A stretch of 45,585 nucleotides of DNA from assembly GCF_027924145.1 (NCBI RefSeq), contig NZ_BRVP01000024.1, positions 1-45,585 on the forward strand. Reading direction: 5' to 3'. The notes under the pieces are model-generated. The model worked only from the letters and a program-made list of their open reading frames with translations. It ran no database searches and was not told the origin of the DNA. Position numbers and translations under genes: made by a program. How positions within the stretch are numbered: position 1 is the stretch's first letter; every line of letters starts with the position of its first letter. Positions 35,356 through 43,495 of this stretch are shown here, in pieces. Origin of the DNA: Neptunitalea chrysea. GTDB lineage: Bacteria; Bacteroidota; Bacteroidia; Flavobacteriales; Flavobacteriaceae.

Positions 35356-37823
35356 TCGGCAATGTGTACTCCACGTATGTAAGTGGGTTTGGCATCAAAA
35401 ATGCCTCTCGGAAACACCAAAGGCTTTGCTAGTAATTTTTTTTTCTGATTTTCTAAACTGTCAATGGTATACAGGCGTTTATAGAAAATATCCCAAATGT
35501 GTTGTTGTTTTATAAACTGTTTTAAACGTTTGTTTTCATTTTTAAAACCTTTAATCTGGGTTAATAGATGGCTTAAGGTTTTTTCTCGGTTGCTAAGGTA
35601 GGCTTTATAAAAAACATCAAAGAAACGTTGTTCAAATGCTTTATAAATACCTACGCTCCATATATGTTGGTCTTGTTTAAAATTCCAAAACTGTTCTAGC
35701 AGATGTAACGCTTCTTTCGGTTTTTGCTGGTAATAGGCTAACAATTCCTGTAGCTGACTATGGTGATACCCTTTCCATTGACTTCTGCCCGATGGCGGCA
35801 TAAACCGTTTAAGGTCGTCTGCCAGCCAGGTGGCTTCCTGCCCCAATTCCCGGTTGGTAAAAATTACCTTTCTTGTATTTTTTTTATCTCTAAACGCTTT
35901 CGTATTATTGTCAATAAGAGTAAGTTTCTCTTGGGTAACGTTTATTTCGGTTTGTATAGCAGCTATCAGTTTGTTAGTATCTATGGTTTCTTGTGCCTTG
36001 GCTCTTCGTAAATTTTTGGTAATCTCGGAAGAAGAAAGCGCATCGGTATTTTTGTAATTACGAATGGTATCATATCGTGTATCAAGTTTTTTTACCAAAA
36101 TGGTCTCAATTTCTGTTCCTGTTTTTTTGTGTACCAATAATTCATATAACAAAGCAGGGAGTTCGTTAAGCGAAAGCATGGCAGTGGGTGCTAAAGCTTC
36201 CATGTCCATTAGTTTTATTGCTTCCGATGGACTTTTTTTACCTGATTGTTTAACTTTGTATTCTTCGGCACGGTTATTTTCTTTATACGTTTTAATGTGA
36301 TTTTTTAATCGATTATTTAACCGTTTGGACTCCCCTGGAAAGACTTTATGACTAAGGTCTATATAAATAGGAATGTTATCTGCTACAAAGTTATATGACG
36401 GATTAGGAAACAGTTCCCAACCGGTATCTGCTGGCGCTTGGTCTTTTAAAAAATAGTCGGTTTTTAAGTTGGTTACTTCCGATAGCTTACCAAACACCTT
36501 TATTTTTTCTTTAATAACCCGTTCTGTACTATACTTGGTACCCTCAATTTTTTTGGTACGGGCATCGTGCATGTAATTCCCTAAATGCAATTGAAATTTT
36601 AGGGTAGGGAAATCGGCAAATTCATCTAAATAGCGCAATACCAAATAGGCAAATTTATTCTCGTATCGTTTTCTAATCACCGGATGTATTACCGTAGCGT
36701 CCTGTAAATTATTTATCTTTTTCCCTTCTGTTAGGTATTCGTTTATATCTTCTACAAATTGGTCTTTTTGTGCTTGTGTAAAGGTTTGGTATAAAGCATC
36801 GGGTACTTTGCTTAATTCATCTATAATTTGTACCAAAAGGGTTTCTTGAGAGAATCCGGTGGTTAACCTGTTTTTAACCCCTTTAAAGCTTAAATGCCTA
36901 AACACCCAATGGGTAGCCATGTATTTTAAGCTATTATTGTTACGGTCAATTTCTTTATCTTCATTTTTAACTACTTTGCCTTTAAACCCTTTTATGTTAC
37001 TGCGTAGATCTTCTCCTTGTTTGCGGGTTAAAAACAACCCTAGCAAAAACAGCAAGCCACTCTCAGAAATAGCAATACCGTTTTCGGCAGGGGTTTCACT
37101 ATTGTAAGCCGACTGGTAATGGGCATTCACGCCATCTTTATACGTAAGGTGCCAAAAGGCATCGTTTAGTACCCCGTTTTTAATAGCCAAGGGTTCTAAG
37201 TTTACTTTTTCACCTTTTGCTTTCTGTTCTTTTAACGTAGCTAGTTTTAGTTTTTCAAGGGTTTCTAACTCCTTACCCAATTCTTTTTTAAGCAAATGCC
37301 TAGAACCGTCCGATTTTACCTTGTACTTTTTTACATCGGCAATGGTTTTTAAAAACAGTTCGTCTAAAAGGGTGTATACGTCGGGGTTTAAGTGTATAGG
37401 CGCACGGTAATGGTGGGTGTAGAAATTACGTAAACTCTCTATAGCTCTTAAGAGGTTAAGCATGCTGTTTTTAAAATGTGCTCTACGCGCTTTATCTGGG
37501 TCTTTTTCTTCAATAAACTTTTTGTGATGTATAGGTAAATACAGGTACTGTACCACCGGTAGGTGTTGTTTTAAAAAATCAACCCCAATTTCATAATCGG
37601 TAATGGTTTTTTGCTCGGTAAGATAAAGGTCAAATATTCTTATATGTTTTTTCTGTTTTTGATCACCTTTATTTTCAGGGTTAAAACGCTCTTCAAAAGC
37701 CGTAAAAACAGCATCTATATTATTTTGTGCCAAGTTTAAAAAACCTGCAAAATAATGTTTATCGGCAATACTGGTATACGTATAATAAATGCCTTTTCCA
37801 ACAGGCTGGATAGTATGTTCCAT
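34356..37823 (-). CDS. cas13b: Cas13b, type VI-B CRISPR RNA-guided RNase
   Basis: 1155 aa, within the usual Cas13b range. The two HEPN catalytic motifs sit near the ends, as in this subtype: Arg132-NFYT-His137 (RNFYTHH) and Arg1102-NKFA-His1107 (RNKFAHN). The middle is highly charged, with many Lys/Arg-rich helices. Cas13b processes its own pre-crRNA, binds complementary RNA and then cuts RNA with the paired HEPN sites. The array at 37986-38348 lies upstream of it. No csx27, csx28, cas1 or cas2 gene adjoins it. Its 3' third lies inside the 1.39-kb repeat and is present again at 25499-26498. A possible -7 box (TATCTTTA on the minus strand near 37910) and an imperfect hairpin at 37852-37887 lie upstream of the ATG. 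Confidence 0.96.
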   Translation of the reverse strand: MEHTIQPVGKGIYYTYTSIADKHYFAGFLNLAQNNIDAVFTAFEERFNPENKGDQKQKKHIRIFDLYLTEQKTITDYEIGVDFLKQHLPVVQYLYLPIHHKKFIEEKDPDKARRAHFKNSMLNLLRAIESLRNFYTHHYRAPIHLNPDVYTLLDELFLKTIADVKKYKVKSDGSRHLLKKELGKELETLEKLKLATLKEQKAKGEKVNLEPLAIKNGVLNDAFWHLTYKDGVNAHYQSAYNSETPAENGIAISESGLLFLLGLFLTRKQGEDLRSNIKGFKGKVVKNEDKEIDRNNNSLKYMATHWVFRHLSFKGVKNRLTTGFSQETLLVQIIDELSKVPDALYQTFTQAQKDQFVEDINEYLTEGKKINNLQDATVIHPVIRKRYENKFAYLVLRYLDEFADFPTLKFQLHLGNYMHDARTKKIEGTKYSTERVIKEKIKVFGKLSEVTNLKTDYFLKDQAPADTGWELFPNPSYNFVADNIPIYIDLSHKVFPGESKRLNNRLKNHIKTYKENNRAEEYKVKQSGKKSPSEAIKLMDMEALAPTAMLSLNELPALLYELLVHKKTGTEIETILVKKLDTRYDTIRNYKNTDALSSSEITKNLRRAKAQETIDTNKLIAAIQTEINVTQEKLTLIDNNTKAFRDKKNTRKVIFTNRELGQEATWLADDLKRFMPPSGRSQWKGYHHSQLQELLAYYQQKPKEALHLLEQFWNFKQDQHIWSVGIYKAFEQRFFDVFYKAYLSNREKTLSHLLTQIKGFKNENKRLKQFIKQQHIWDIFYKRLYTIDSLENQKKKLLAKPLVFPRGIFDAKPTYIRGVHIADNPEQYANWYSHFYQHTNYQRFYSYPRDYQDVSLTQDNPNCKSFKQKQDLKIKKTQIQDVFLLMVANALFEKSFRSAANITLEQLYLTQEERLAEEKKARKQSKREDGDKSDNIVKSNFVWNMTVPYEHGQIKEPAVKIKELGKFKRYLQDEKVQTLLSYDTSKTWEKIALEEELEIKDYSYEVIRRNILFKEIQEFEQWILQKWGFNGTNHPTELEQDGNPNFKKYLSQGILKKYQLANYDEITWLDSLGEYSINNMSVSEVESKSTLVQKMFLIVLIRNKFAHNQLPKKEFYHLIQMHLTELNLPSPSAVILSFLKQSIKEIKETVTSKLE

Positions 37824-37851
37824 AAGTCGTTTTTTGTTTTAGCTACCGTTA

Positions 37852-37887
37852 GTAACTGTAGGTGGCTGTATTAACTACAGCAGTTAC
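37852..37887 (-). promoter_or_regulatory. Imperfect hairpin in the cas13b leader
   Basis: GTAACTG-TAG (37852-37861) pairs with CTACAG-CAGTTAC (37875-37887): 7 bp plus 3 bp with a 3-nt bulge, 29-64 nt before the cas13b ATG. It may affect translation or be an operator; nothing more can be said from sequence. Confidence 0.4.
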
Positions 37888-37950
37888 CAACCGTATGAAA
37901 CTTAAAGATACTAACTTTTTATGTAAATAACGTAGTGTGTAAAAAATAAA

Positions 37951-37981
37951 AATGCCTAGCTGCTCTAAACAGCTAGGCATT
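37951..37981. terminator. Strong bidirectional terminator between array and cas13b
   Basis: AATGCCTAGCTG (37951-37962) and CAGCTAGGCATT (37970-37981) form a perfect 12-bp stem around CTCTAAA, with A-runs to the left and T-runs to the right. It touches the first array repeat. Read leftward it would stop array transcripts before cas13b, so array and effector gene probably have separate promoters. Confidence 0.9.
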
Positions 37982-37985
37982 TTTT

Positions 37986-38348
37986 GTTGTGAATAGTCTA
38001 CAAAATTAGACCAGTGACAACCCTAAGGGGTGCAGACCTAGAGGGTGCAGTTGTGAATAGTCTACAAAATTAGACCAGTGACAACTCTAACAGGGGAGAC
38101 CCTTTTTCAAGCATGTTGTGAATAGTCTACAAAATTAGACCAGTGACAACTAAATGTTAAATTTTACTTTTTTTACGCTTGTTGTGAATAGTCTACAAAA
38201 TTAGACCAGTGACAACATTATCTGCAAACGGGTTCCCCTGTTCTTTGTTGTGAATAGTCTACAAAATTAGACCAGTGACAACATCGAAATCGAATTCTAC
38301 ACTTGGACGTTGGTTGTGAATAGTCTACAAAATTAGACCAGTGACAAC
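37986..38348 (-). CRISPR. Type VI-B CRISPR array, 6 repeats
   Basis: Six identical 36-nt repeats at 37986, 38050, 38115, 38181, 38247 and 38313, with five unique spacers of 28, 29, 30, 30 and 30 nt. The repeat ends GTTGT...ACAAC pair, as do GTCTA and TAGAC inside. On the minus strand the repeat starts GTTGTCACTGGTC, has a TTTT loop and ends ACTATTCACAAC, which matches the layout of known Cas13b repeats better than the plus strand does. So crRNAs are probably read leftward, from an AT-rich leader right of 38348, toward the terminator at 37951-37981. Confidence 0.96.
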
Positions 38349-38477
38349 ACACTTAAAAATAGGTCTTAAATTTTTAGTGTTTACAAGGGTTTTCATAACT
38401 TCTTACCATTTAAAAAATGAAACAATTAGTACACTTGTGTGTGCAAAGTACGGCATTTTTTTGTTTCTATTAGCACT

Positions 38478-38837
38478 CCCTAACCCCCAATGGGGGAATA
38501 AGACAACGAAAACTCCCCGTTCTCGATACAAAATGCTATCGAAATTCATAGAACTGACGTGTTTAACGCCCGTACCGTCACCCTGAAATCTGTTCAGGGT
38601 CTCATCTGAGTAAGCCAAATAGCACGTGAGCTACTTGTGAGATGCTGAAACTAGTTCAGCATGACGGGTTTAACGCCCGTGCCGTCACCCTGAAATCTGT
38701 TCAGGGTCTCATCTGAGTGAGCCAAACAGCACTTGAGCTACTTGTGCGATGCTGAACTAAATTCAGCATGACGATAATAACCTTAAACTCATTTCAGGGT
38801 CTCATTTGAGTGAGAATTCCCCCATTGGGGGTTAGGG
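38478..38837. mobile_element. MITE/REP-like element with 22-bp inverted ends
   Basis: 38478-38499 and 38816-38837 are perfect 22-bp inverted repeats (CCCTAACCCCCAATGGGGGAAT and its complement, the first 20 bases given as CCCTAACCCCCAATGGGGGA). Inside lie two nearly identical units of about 106 bp (38561-38667, 38668-38773), each with two hairpins (CCCTGAAATCTGTTCAGGG and ATGCTGAACTAGTTCAGCAT-like), and a partial third unit (38782-38814). It has no coding capacity and ends 6 bp before the ABC permease stop. This is a compact non-autonomous repeat element, likely present elsewhere in the genome. Confidence 0.8.
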
Positions 38838-38842
38838 GGCTT

Positions 38843-39952
38843 TTAATTCTTCACATCAAAAGCATCGCGGAGGGCATTGCCTACAAGCATAAACGCCATC
38901 ACTAATAACATAATAGCAAACCCCGGAATAAGTGCCAAATAGGCTTTGCCTAGTATAATGTAGTTGTAATGATCTTTAATCATAGCGCCCCAACTAGGTA
39001 TAGGGGGTTGTGCGCCAATGCCCAGAAAACTTAGTCCGCTTTCTACTAATATGGCAGCGGCAAAGTTAGCGGCGGCAATTACAATTACCGGAGCCATAAT
39101 ATTGGGCAATATATGTTTGCTAATAATTCTAAAATTAGAGTACCCTAAGGCACGGGCTGCCGTTACATATTGCATTTGTTTGGCGCTTACCATTTGTCCG
39201 CGTACCACACGGGCTACTTCTACCCACATGGTAAGTCCTACCGCTATAAACACCTGCCAAAATCCTTTTCCTAAGGCTAGGGTAATACCAATTACCAAGA
39301 GTAAGGTTGGTATGCTCCAAGTAACATTAATAATCCACATGATAAAAGCATCTACCTTCCCCCCAAAATAACCCGCAATACTACCCAGGGTAACACCTAC
39401 CACTAACGATATAAACACCGCTACAAACCCAATAGAAAACGAAATACGCGTACCAATTAACAATCGGCTTAGCAAGTCGCGCCCATACTTGTCGGTGCCT
39501 AGTATAAAGGTTTGTTGTTTAATGTACCTTTTTTCAATAGCCTTTTTTTGAGCTGTATTAAAAGCAGGTTGCAGGGCAATAGCTTTTTCTAAAGCCATAG
39601 CTGGTTCGGGGTTGTATTCGGTATACAGTAAACTATCGGCTGTAAAGCGGTACCTGTTTACAGGTATTTCGGTAGCAGCGGTATGCACCCCCGAAAACAT
39701 TTTTTTAAAGAACGATTCGTTAGTAGCAGCCGCATCGGGCAGGGTAAGCATGGTTACGGTAAAGCCCGGTTTTTTAGAGTGAATGCTCAAGTGCATTTGG
39801 TTGGCATTCTCCGAATTATCGGGAGCCAACACATACGCAAACACCGCTATAAGTCCGCAAAGTGCTACAATAGACAAACTAAAAACGCCCCAAAAGTTCT
39901 TTTTAAACTTTTGGAGCGCCAATGTTGTTAATGATCCCTGCGTGTTATTCAT
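38843..39952 (-). CDS. OppC/DppC-type ABC transporter permease
   Basis: A 369-aa inner-membrane permease of the peptide/nickel ABC family. An N-terminal helix (VFSLSIVALCGLIAVFAYVL) is followed by a long extracytoplasmic segment, about 100 residues with a Phe-rich and Ala-rich stretch, larger than in E. coli DppC. The KYGRDLLSRLLIGTRIS motif comes next, then five more helices with the EAA loop (AARALGYSNFRIISKHILPNI). Such permeases pair with a DppB-like partner and ATPases; none is in the window. It starts 15 nt after the ctp protease stop, so the two share a transcript. Confidence 0.92.
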   Translation of the reverse strand: MNNTQGSLTTLALQKFKKNFWGVFSLSIVALCGLIAVFAYVLAPDNSENANQMHLSIHSKKPGFTVTMLTLPDAAATNESFFKKMFSGVHTAATEIPVNRYRFTADSLLYTEYNPEPAMALEKAIALQPAFNTAQKKAIEKRYIKQQTFILGTDKYGRDLLSRLLIGTRISFSIGFVAVFISLVVGVTLGSIAGYFGGKVDAFIMWIINVTWSIPTLLLVIGITLALGKGFWQVFIAVGLTMWVEVARVVRGQMVSAKQMQYVTAARALGYSNFRIISKHILPNIMAPVIVIAAANFAAAILVESGLSFLGIGAQPPIPSWGAMIKDHYNYIILGKAYLALIPGFAIMLLVMAFMLVGNALRDAFDVKN

Positions 39953-39967
39953 ACGGGAAAAATACGA

Positions 39968-42145
39968 TTATTGCTGGTTTTTGGCCATTTTATTTTTTTT
40001 ACCAACAGACATGTGTAAATCTTCTAACACATTTACAGCCTCGTCTATATACACATCTTTGGTCATACTCTTATACCAACGCGTTCTTTTCTCTTTAAGT
40101 TCGCTATCGTTTTTAAACTCTGCAACTTCGTATGGCAGAGCAGAAAACGTTAAATCACTTTTATATTCTTTTAAAACATCAAACTGTTTAGCAAAAGCTT
40201 TATCAATATCAATTTCATTTTCATAGGCTTCTGCATTTAACGGAAACTCATAATCTTCTTGTTGTTCTTTTAACCATTTAGCATTGGCATCAATAAGCTG
40301 TAATTGTGTATTGTTAGCCATTCGTTTTTTACTGTTAGCAATGGTTTCATCATAATCAATATACCCATCCCAAACCTCGTATGTTGCTTTTGCAATTTTG
40401 TCATAAGGCAGTGGGTTGTGCTGATCTTTTTCACCAATTTCAATATAGCTATATCTGTCTGGTACAACCACATCGCTCTTCACCCCTTCTAATTGGGTAG
40501 ACTCACCATTAATACGGTAGAATTTCTGGAAGGTAACTTTTAAAGCTCCCATTTCTCCAAAAGTTTTATTTTCTATATACTTATTTAAATCAAAGAAACG
40601 TTGTACGGTACCTTTTCCATAAGTTTGTTTACTACCAATAATAATAGCACGCTCATAGTCTTGCATAGCAGCCGCTAAAATTTCAGAAGCCGAAGCCGAC
40701 AATTCGTTCACTAAAATCACCAACGGTCCATTCCATTCAATAGAAGCATCGGTATCCTTATACACTTCTCGTTGTCCGTCGGCACTTTTTACCTGTACAA
40801 CAGGACCTTTCTTAATAAACAATCCTGCCATATCTATAGCGGTTTGTAAAGATCCCCCGCCGTTATCTCTAAGGTCTATTACTAAACCTTCCATACCTTC
40901 TTTCTTAAGACGTTCAATTTCTTTAGCCATATCAGAAGCCGCATTTCTACTGTTCTTATAGTCGTCAAAATCTACATAAAACTGCGGTAGGTTTACAATA
41001 CCAAAACGTCTTCCATTTTTCTCAATAAGAGCCGTTTTAGCATAGCTTTCTTCCAGCATTACTTCGTCTCTAATAATAGGCACTACTTCAATACTACCAT
41101 CTACACGTTTTACAGTTAAACGCACTTCGGTACCTTTAGGGCCTTTAATTAGTTTTACAGCATCATTTATACGCATACCAACAATATCAACAGGGGTTTC
41201 GTCTCCCTGAGCTACTTTTAAAATTTCGTCACCAACTTCCAGTAACTTATCTTTCCATACCGGACCTCCGCTAATAACCTCTACAATGCTAATGTTATCT
41301 CTTTTCTTTTGTAAACGGGCACCAATACCTTCAAATTTACCACTCATACGGGTGTCAAATTTTTCTTTGTCTTCAGGAGCAAAATAGAATGAGTGCGGAT
41401 CAAACTCTTCAATAATTACATTTAAGTACATCGTAAACCAATCTTTACGCTGCATATCGCTTATTACATCAAAGTACTCATTTAAATTTTTAAGGGTTGC
41501 AGCACGCGCTTCCTCTTCGTTTTGCGCCGCTGTTTTACCAGCATTTTTAATAGTGATTTCATCAAGGTCTTTAGCAGTCTTTTCGCTTATTGCCTTTAAA
41601 GCAGCCTTTTTGTCTTCCATACGTGAAATATACCCTACAATGGTAGAAAACTTAAGTAATTTTCTCCAGTGCTCTTTTAACTCTTTTTTGTTTTTAGCAT
41701 ACGGTATGTTATCAAAATCTACGTTAATGTCTTCATTAACGGTAAAGTCAAAAGGCTTGGCTAAAACTTCTTTATAGAAACTTTTCGCTTCTTCCATACG
41801 TTGTAATAAACGTTCGTTGGTAAGATTAAAGAAGTCGATATTCCTATTCTTTAACTGATCATCAATGAGATCTCTGTACTGACTAAATTCTTCGATGTCA
41901 CTTTGTAAAAAGTAACGTTTCTGAGGGTCTAAGTTCATGATATGTGTATCATACACATCTTCAGAAAACTGATCGTTTATATCCTTTGGATCGTAATGCG
42001 TACGTGTTAATATATAAGTGATTAGGTCTAATAAAACCTGATCTTTATCAGTACTATCAGTATCAAACTTCGTTGCCGTAAAGCTACACGATGCTGCAGA
42101 AATAAGTACAGCAAGTAGCAAGTAATACAAATTCTTTTTCATCAT
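39968..42145 (-). CDS. Tail-specific C-terminal-processing protease (S41)
   Basis: About 725 aa from the MMKKN start at 42145, chosen because it gives a clean lipoprotein signal (LLLAVLISAASC); an ATG at 42175 would add 10 residues. The N-terminal helical domain (FDTDSTDKDQ to about 230) is followed by a PDZ domain (FEGIGARLQKKRDNISIVEVISGGPVW) and the S41 peptidase core with RDNGGGSLQTAIDMAGLF, catalytic Ser in SASASEILAAAM and Lys in SKQTYGKGTVQ. A C-terminal DUF3340-like extension follows. This is the long Prc/Tsp type, anchored in the periplasm, which degrades or trims proteins from the C-terminus. It is the first gene of an operon with the ABC permease. Confidence 0.94.
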   Translation of the reverse strand: MMKKNLYYLLLAVLISAASCSFTATKFDTDSTDKDQVLLDLITYILTRTHYDPKDINDQFSEDVYDTHIMNLDPQKRYFLQSDIEEFSQYRDLIDDQLKNRNIDFFNLTNERLLQRMEEAKSFYKEVLAKPFDFTVNEDINVDFDNIPYAKNKKELKEHWRKLLKFSTIVGYISRMEDKKAALKAISEKTAKDLDEITIKNAGKTAAQNEEEARAATLKNLNEYFDVISDMQRKDWFTMYLNVIIEEFDPHSFYFAPEDKEKFDTRMSGKFEGIGARLQKKRDNISIVEVISGGPVWKDKLLEVGDEILKVAQGDETPVDIVGMRINDAVKLIKGPKGTEVRLTVKRVDGSIEVVPIIRDEVMLEESYAKTALIEKNGRRFGIVNLPQFYVDFDDYKNSRNAASDMAKEIERLKKEGMEGLVIDLRDNGGGSLQTAIDMAGLFIKKGPVVQVKSADGQREVYKDTDASIEWNGPLVILVNELSASASEILAAAMQDYERAIIIGSKQTYGKGTVQRFFDLNKYIENKTFGEMGALKVTFQKFYRINGESTQLEGVKSDVVVPDRYSYIEIGEKDQHNPLPYDKIAKATYEVWDGYIDYDETIANSKKRMANNTQLQLIDANAKWLKEQQEDYEFPLNAEAYENEIDIDKAFAKQFDVLKEYKSDLTFSALPYEVAEFKNDSELKEKRTRWYKSMTKDVYIDEAVNVLEDLHMSVGKKNKMAKNQQ

Positions 42146-42282
42146 TCCGTATATTCTGTTTTTAAAATCTAACATGTAATCTACATATTATTTTTGTAGA
42201 TTCTTCGAAATTACATAAAAAACTATGCCAGCCTTGCATAGTGCTACTAATTTTTTGTTAAAAGCGGGAAGATTATGCAAAG

Positions 42283-42311
42283 TTAGCCCCCTAATCCACA
42301 AAGGGGGAGTG
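42283..42311. repeat. Isolated REP-like palindrome
   Basis: AGCCCCCTAATCCACAAAGG with the following GGGGAG is close in style to the inverted ends of the 38478-38837 element: CCCCCTAA, a short AT centre, then GGGGGA. It lies between ctp and surE and is probably a solo copy of the same repeat family. Confidence 0.5.
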
Positions 42312-42423
42312 CTTACTCAGTTACGTTATTTAGTTGAACCTTAAACCTTAATACTGAATTAAAATATTTCCTCTTTGCACCATTAAAGAAAAGCGTATTT
42401 TTGTAAAAAACGCATACATACAC

Positions 42424-43206
42424 ATGAAAGAACAAGAGAGACCACTGATTTTAGTAACCAACGATGATGGTATTACAGCACCAGGAATCAGAAAGTTAAT
42501 TGAAATAATGAATACCTTAGGAGATGTGGTTGTGGTAGCACCCGATAGTCCGCAGAGCGGAATGGGGCATGCCGTAACTATTAATTCTACCCTGTATTGC
42601 AGTCCGTTAACTATAGATGACGGTATGCAAATTGAGTACAGTTGTAGTGGTACTCCAGCCGATTGTGTAAAGCTTGCCGTAAACGAGATTTTAAACCGTA
42701 AGCCCGACCTATGTGTAAGCGGAATTAACCACGGCTCTAACTCGTCTATCAACGTAATTTATAGTGGTACCATGAGTGCTGCAGTAGAAGCGGGTATAGA
42801 AGGAATTCCGGCGATAGGATTTTCATTACTAGATTATAATTGGGAGGCCGACTTTAGTCAGGCGGAAGCGCATATAAAACGTATTGTACAAACCGTATTA
42901 GAGGAAGGATTGCCTTCTGATGTGGTACTTAATGTAAATATACCAAAGCTTAAGAAGGAAAAAATTAAAGGGATTAAAGTATGCCGACAAGCAAAGGCAT
43001 ATTGGAAAGAAGAATTTGATAAGCGTACCAATCCACAGGGCCGTAACTATTACTGGCTTACCGGAAAATTTGTGAACGAAGATAAAGGTCATGATACCGA
43101 TGAGTGGGCGTTAGCCAATGATTATATTTCGGTAGTACCGGTACAGTTTGACCTTACGGCGCACCATGCCATACAACGACTTAATACATGGAACTTAAAT
43201 GATTAA
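42424..43206 (+). CDS. surE: SurE 5'/3'-nucleotidase
   Basis: A 260-aa survival-protein nucleotidase. The metal and phosphate residues are in LVTNDDGITAPGI (Asp14-Asp15), the loop APDSPQSGMGHAVT, the Asn in SGINHGSN and the IYSGTMSAAVEAG signature. It removes phosphate from nucleoside 5'- and 3'-monophosphates in the cytoplasm. The stop overlaps the next gene by 8 nt, and lpxB follows, an order I recall as common in Flavobacteriaceae. Confidence 0.96.
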   Translation: MKEQERPLILVTNDDGITAPGIRKLIEIMNTLGDVVVVAPDSPQSGMGHAVTINSTLYCSPLTIDDGMQIEYSCSGTPADCVKLAVNEILNRKPDLCVSGINHGSNSSINVIYSGTMSAAVEAGIEGIPAIGFSLLDYNWEADFSQAEAHIKRIVQTVLEEGLPSDVVLNVNIPKLKKEKIKGIKVCRQAKAYWKEEFDKRTNPQGRNYYWLTGKFVNEDKGHDTDEWALANDYISVVPVQFDLTAHHAIQRLNTWNLND

Positions 43207-43492
43207 GAAAGAGTTTTTTATTGGTTTTTTGGTAGGGGTAATTGCCAATGTTATGGGGGTGTTATTGTATTGCTTGGTAGTATATTCTATGTACCATACA
43301 GGGGTAGAAGAAACCTTGTTACGCGCCAGAGCACAAGGGAGTTTATCTAAAATTATAGCCTTGGGAGCAGTACTTAATATTGCCGCCTTTTTTGGATTTT
43401 TAAAGGTGAGGCGAGAGTACAGAGCACGAGGGGTTATTTTTTCGGTTATTTTTATTGCCATTGCAACGTTTTTTGAACAGTTTATATTTTAA
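43199..43492 (+). CDS. Small membrane protein between surE and lpxB
   Basis: A 97-aa protein with three predicted transmembrane helices (FFIGFLVGVIANVMGVLLYCLVVYSM, IIALGAVLNIAAFFGFL, IFSVIFIAIATFFEQFIF). No named domain is recognised. It overlaps the end of surE by 8 nt and ends 3 nt before lpxB, so it is translationally coupled. Such a protein between these two genes appears to be a standing feature in Flavobacteriaceae, suggesting an envelope role near lipid A synthesis, but this is inference. Confidence 0.8.
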   Translation: MIKKEFFIGFLVGVIANVMGVLLYCLVVYSMYHTGVEETLLRARAQGSLSKIIALGAVLNIAAFFGFLKVRREYRARGVIFSVIFIAIATFFEQFIF

Positions 43493-43495
43493 GTA

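Noticed and set aside
34893-37107. Many plus-strand open frames across cas13b
   Set aside because: They lie antisense to the full-length Cas13b frame and have no domain resemblance.
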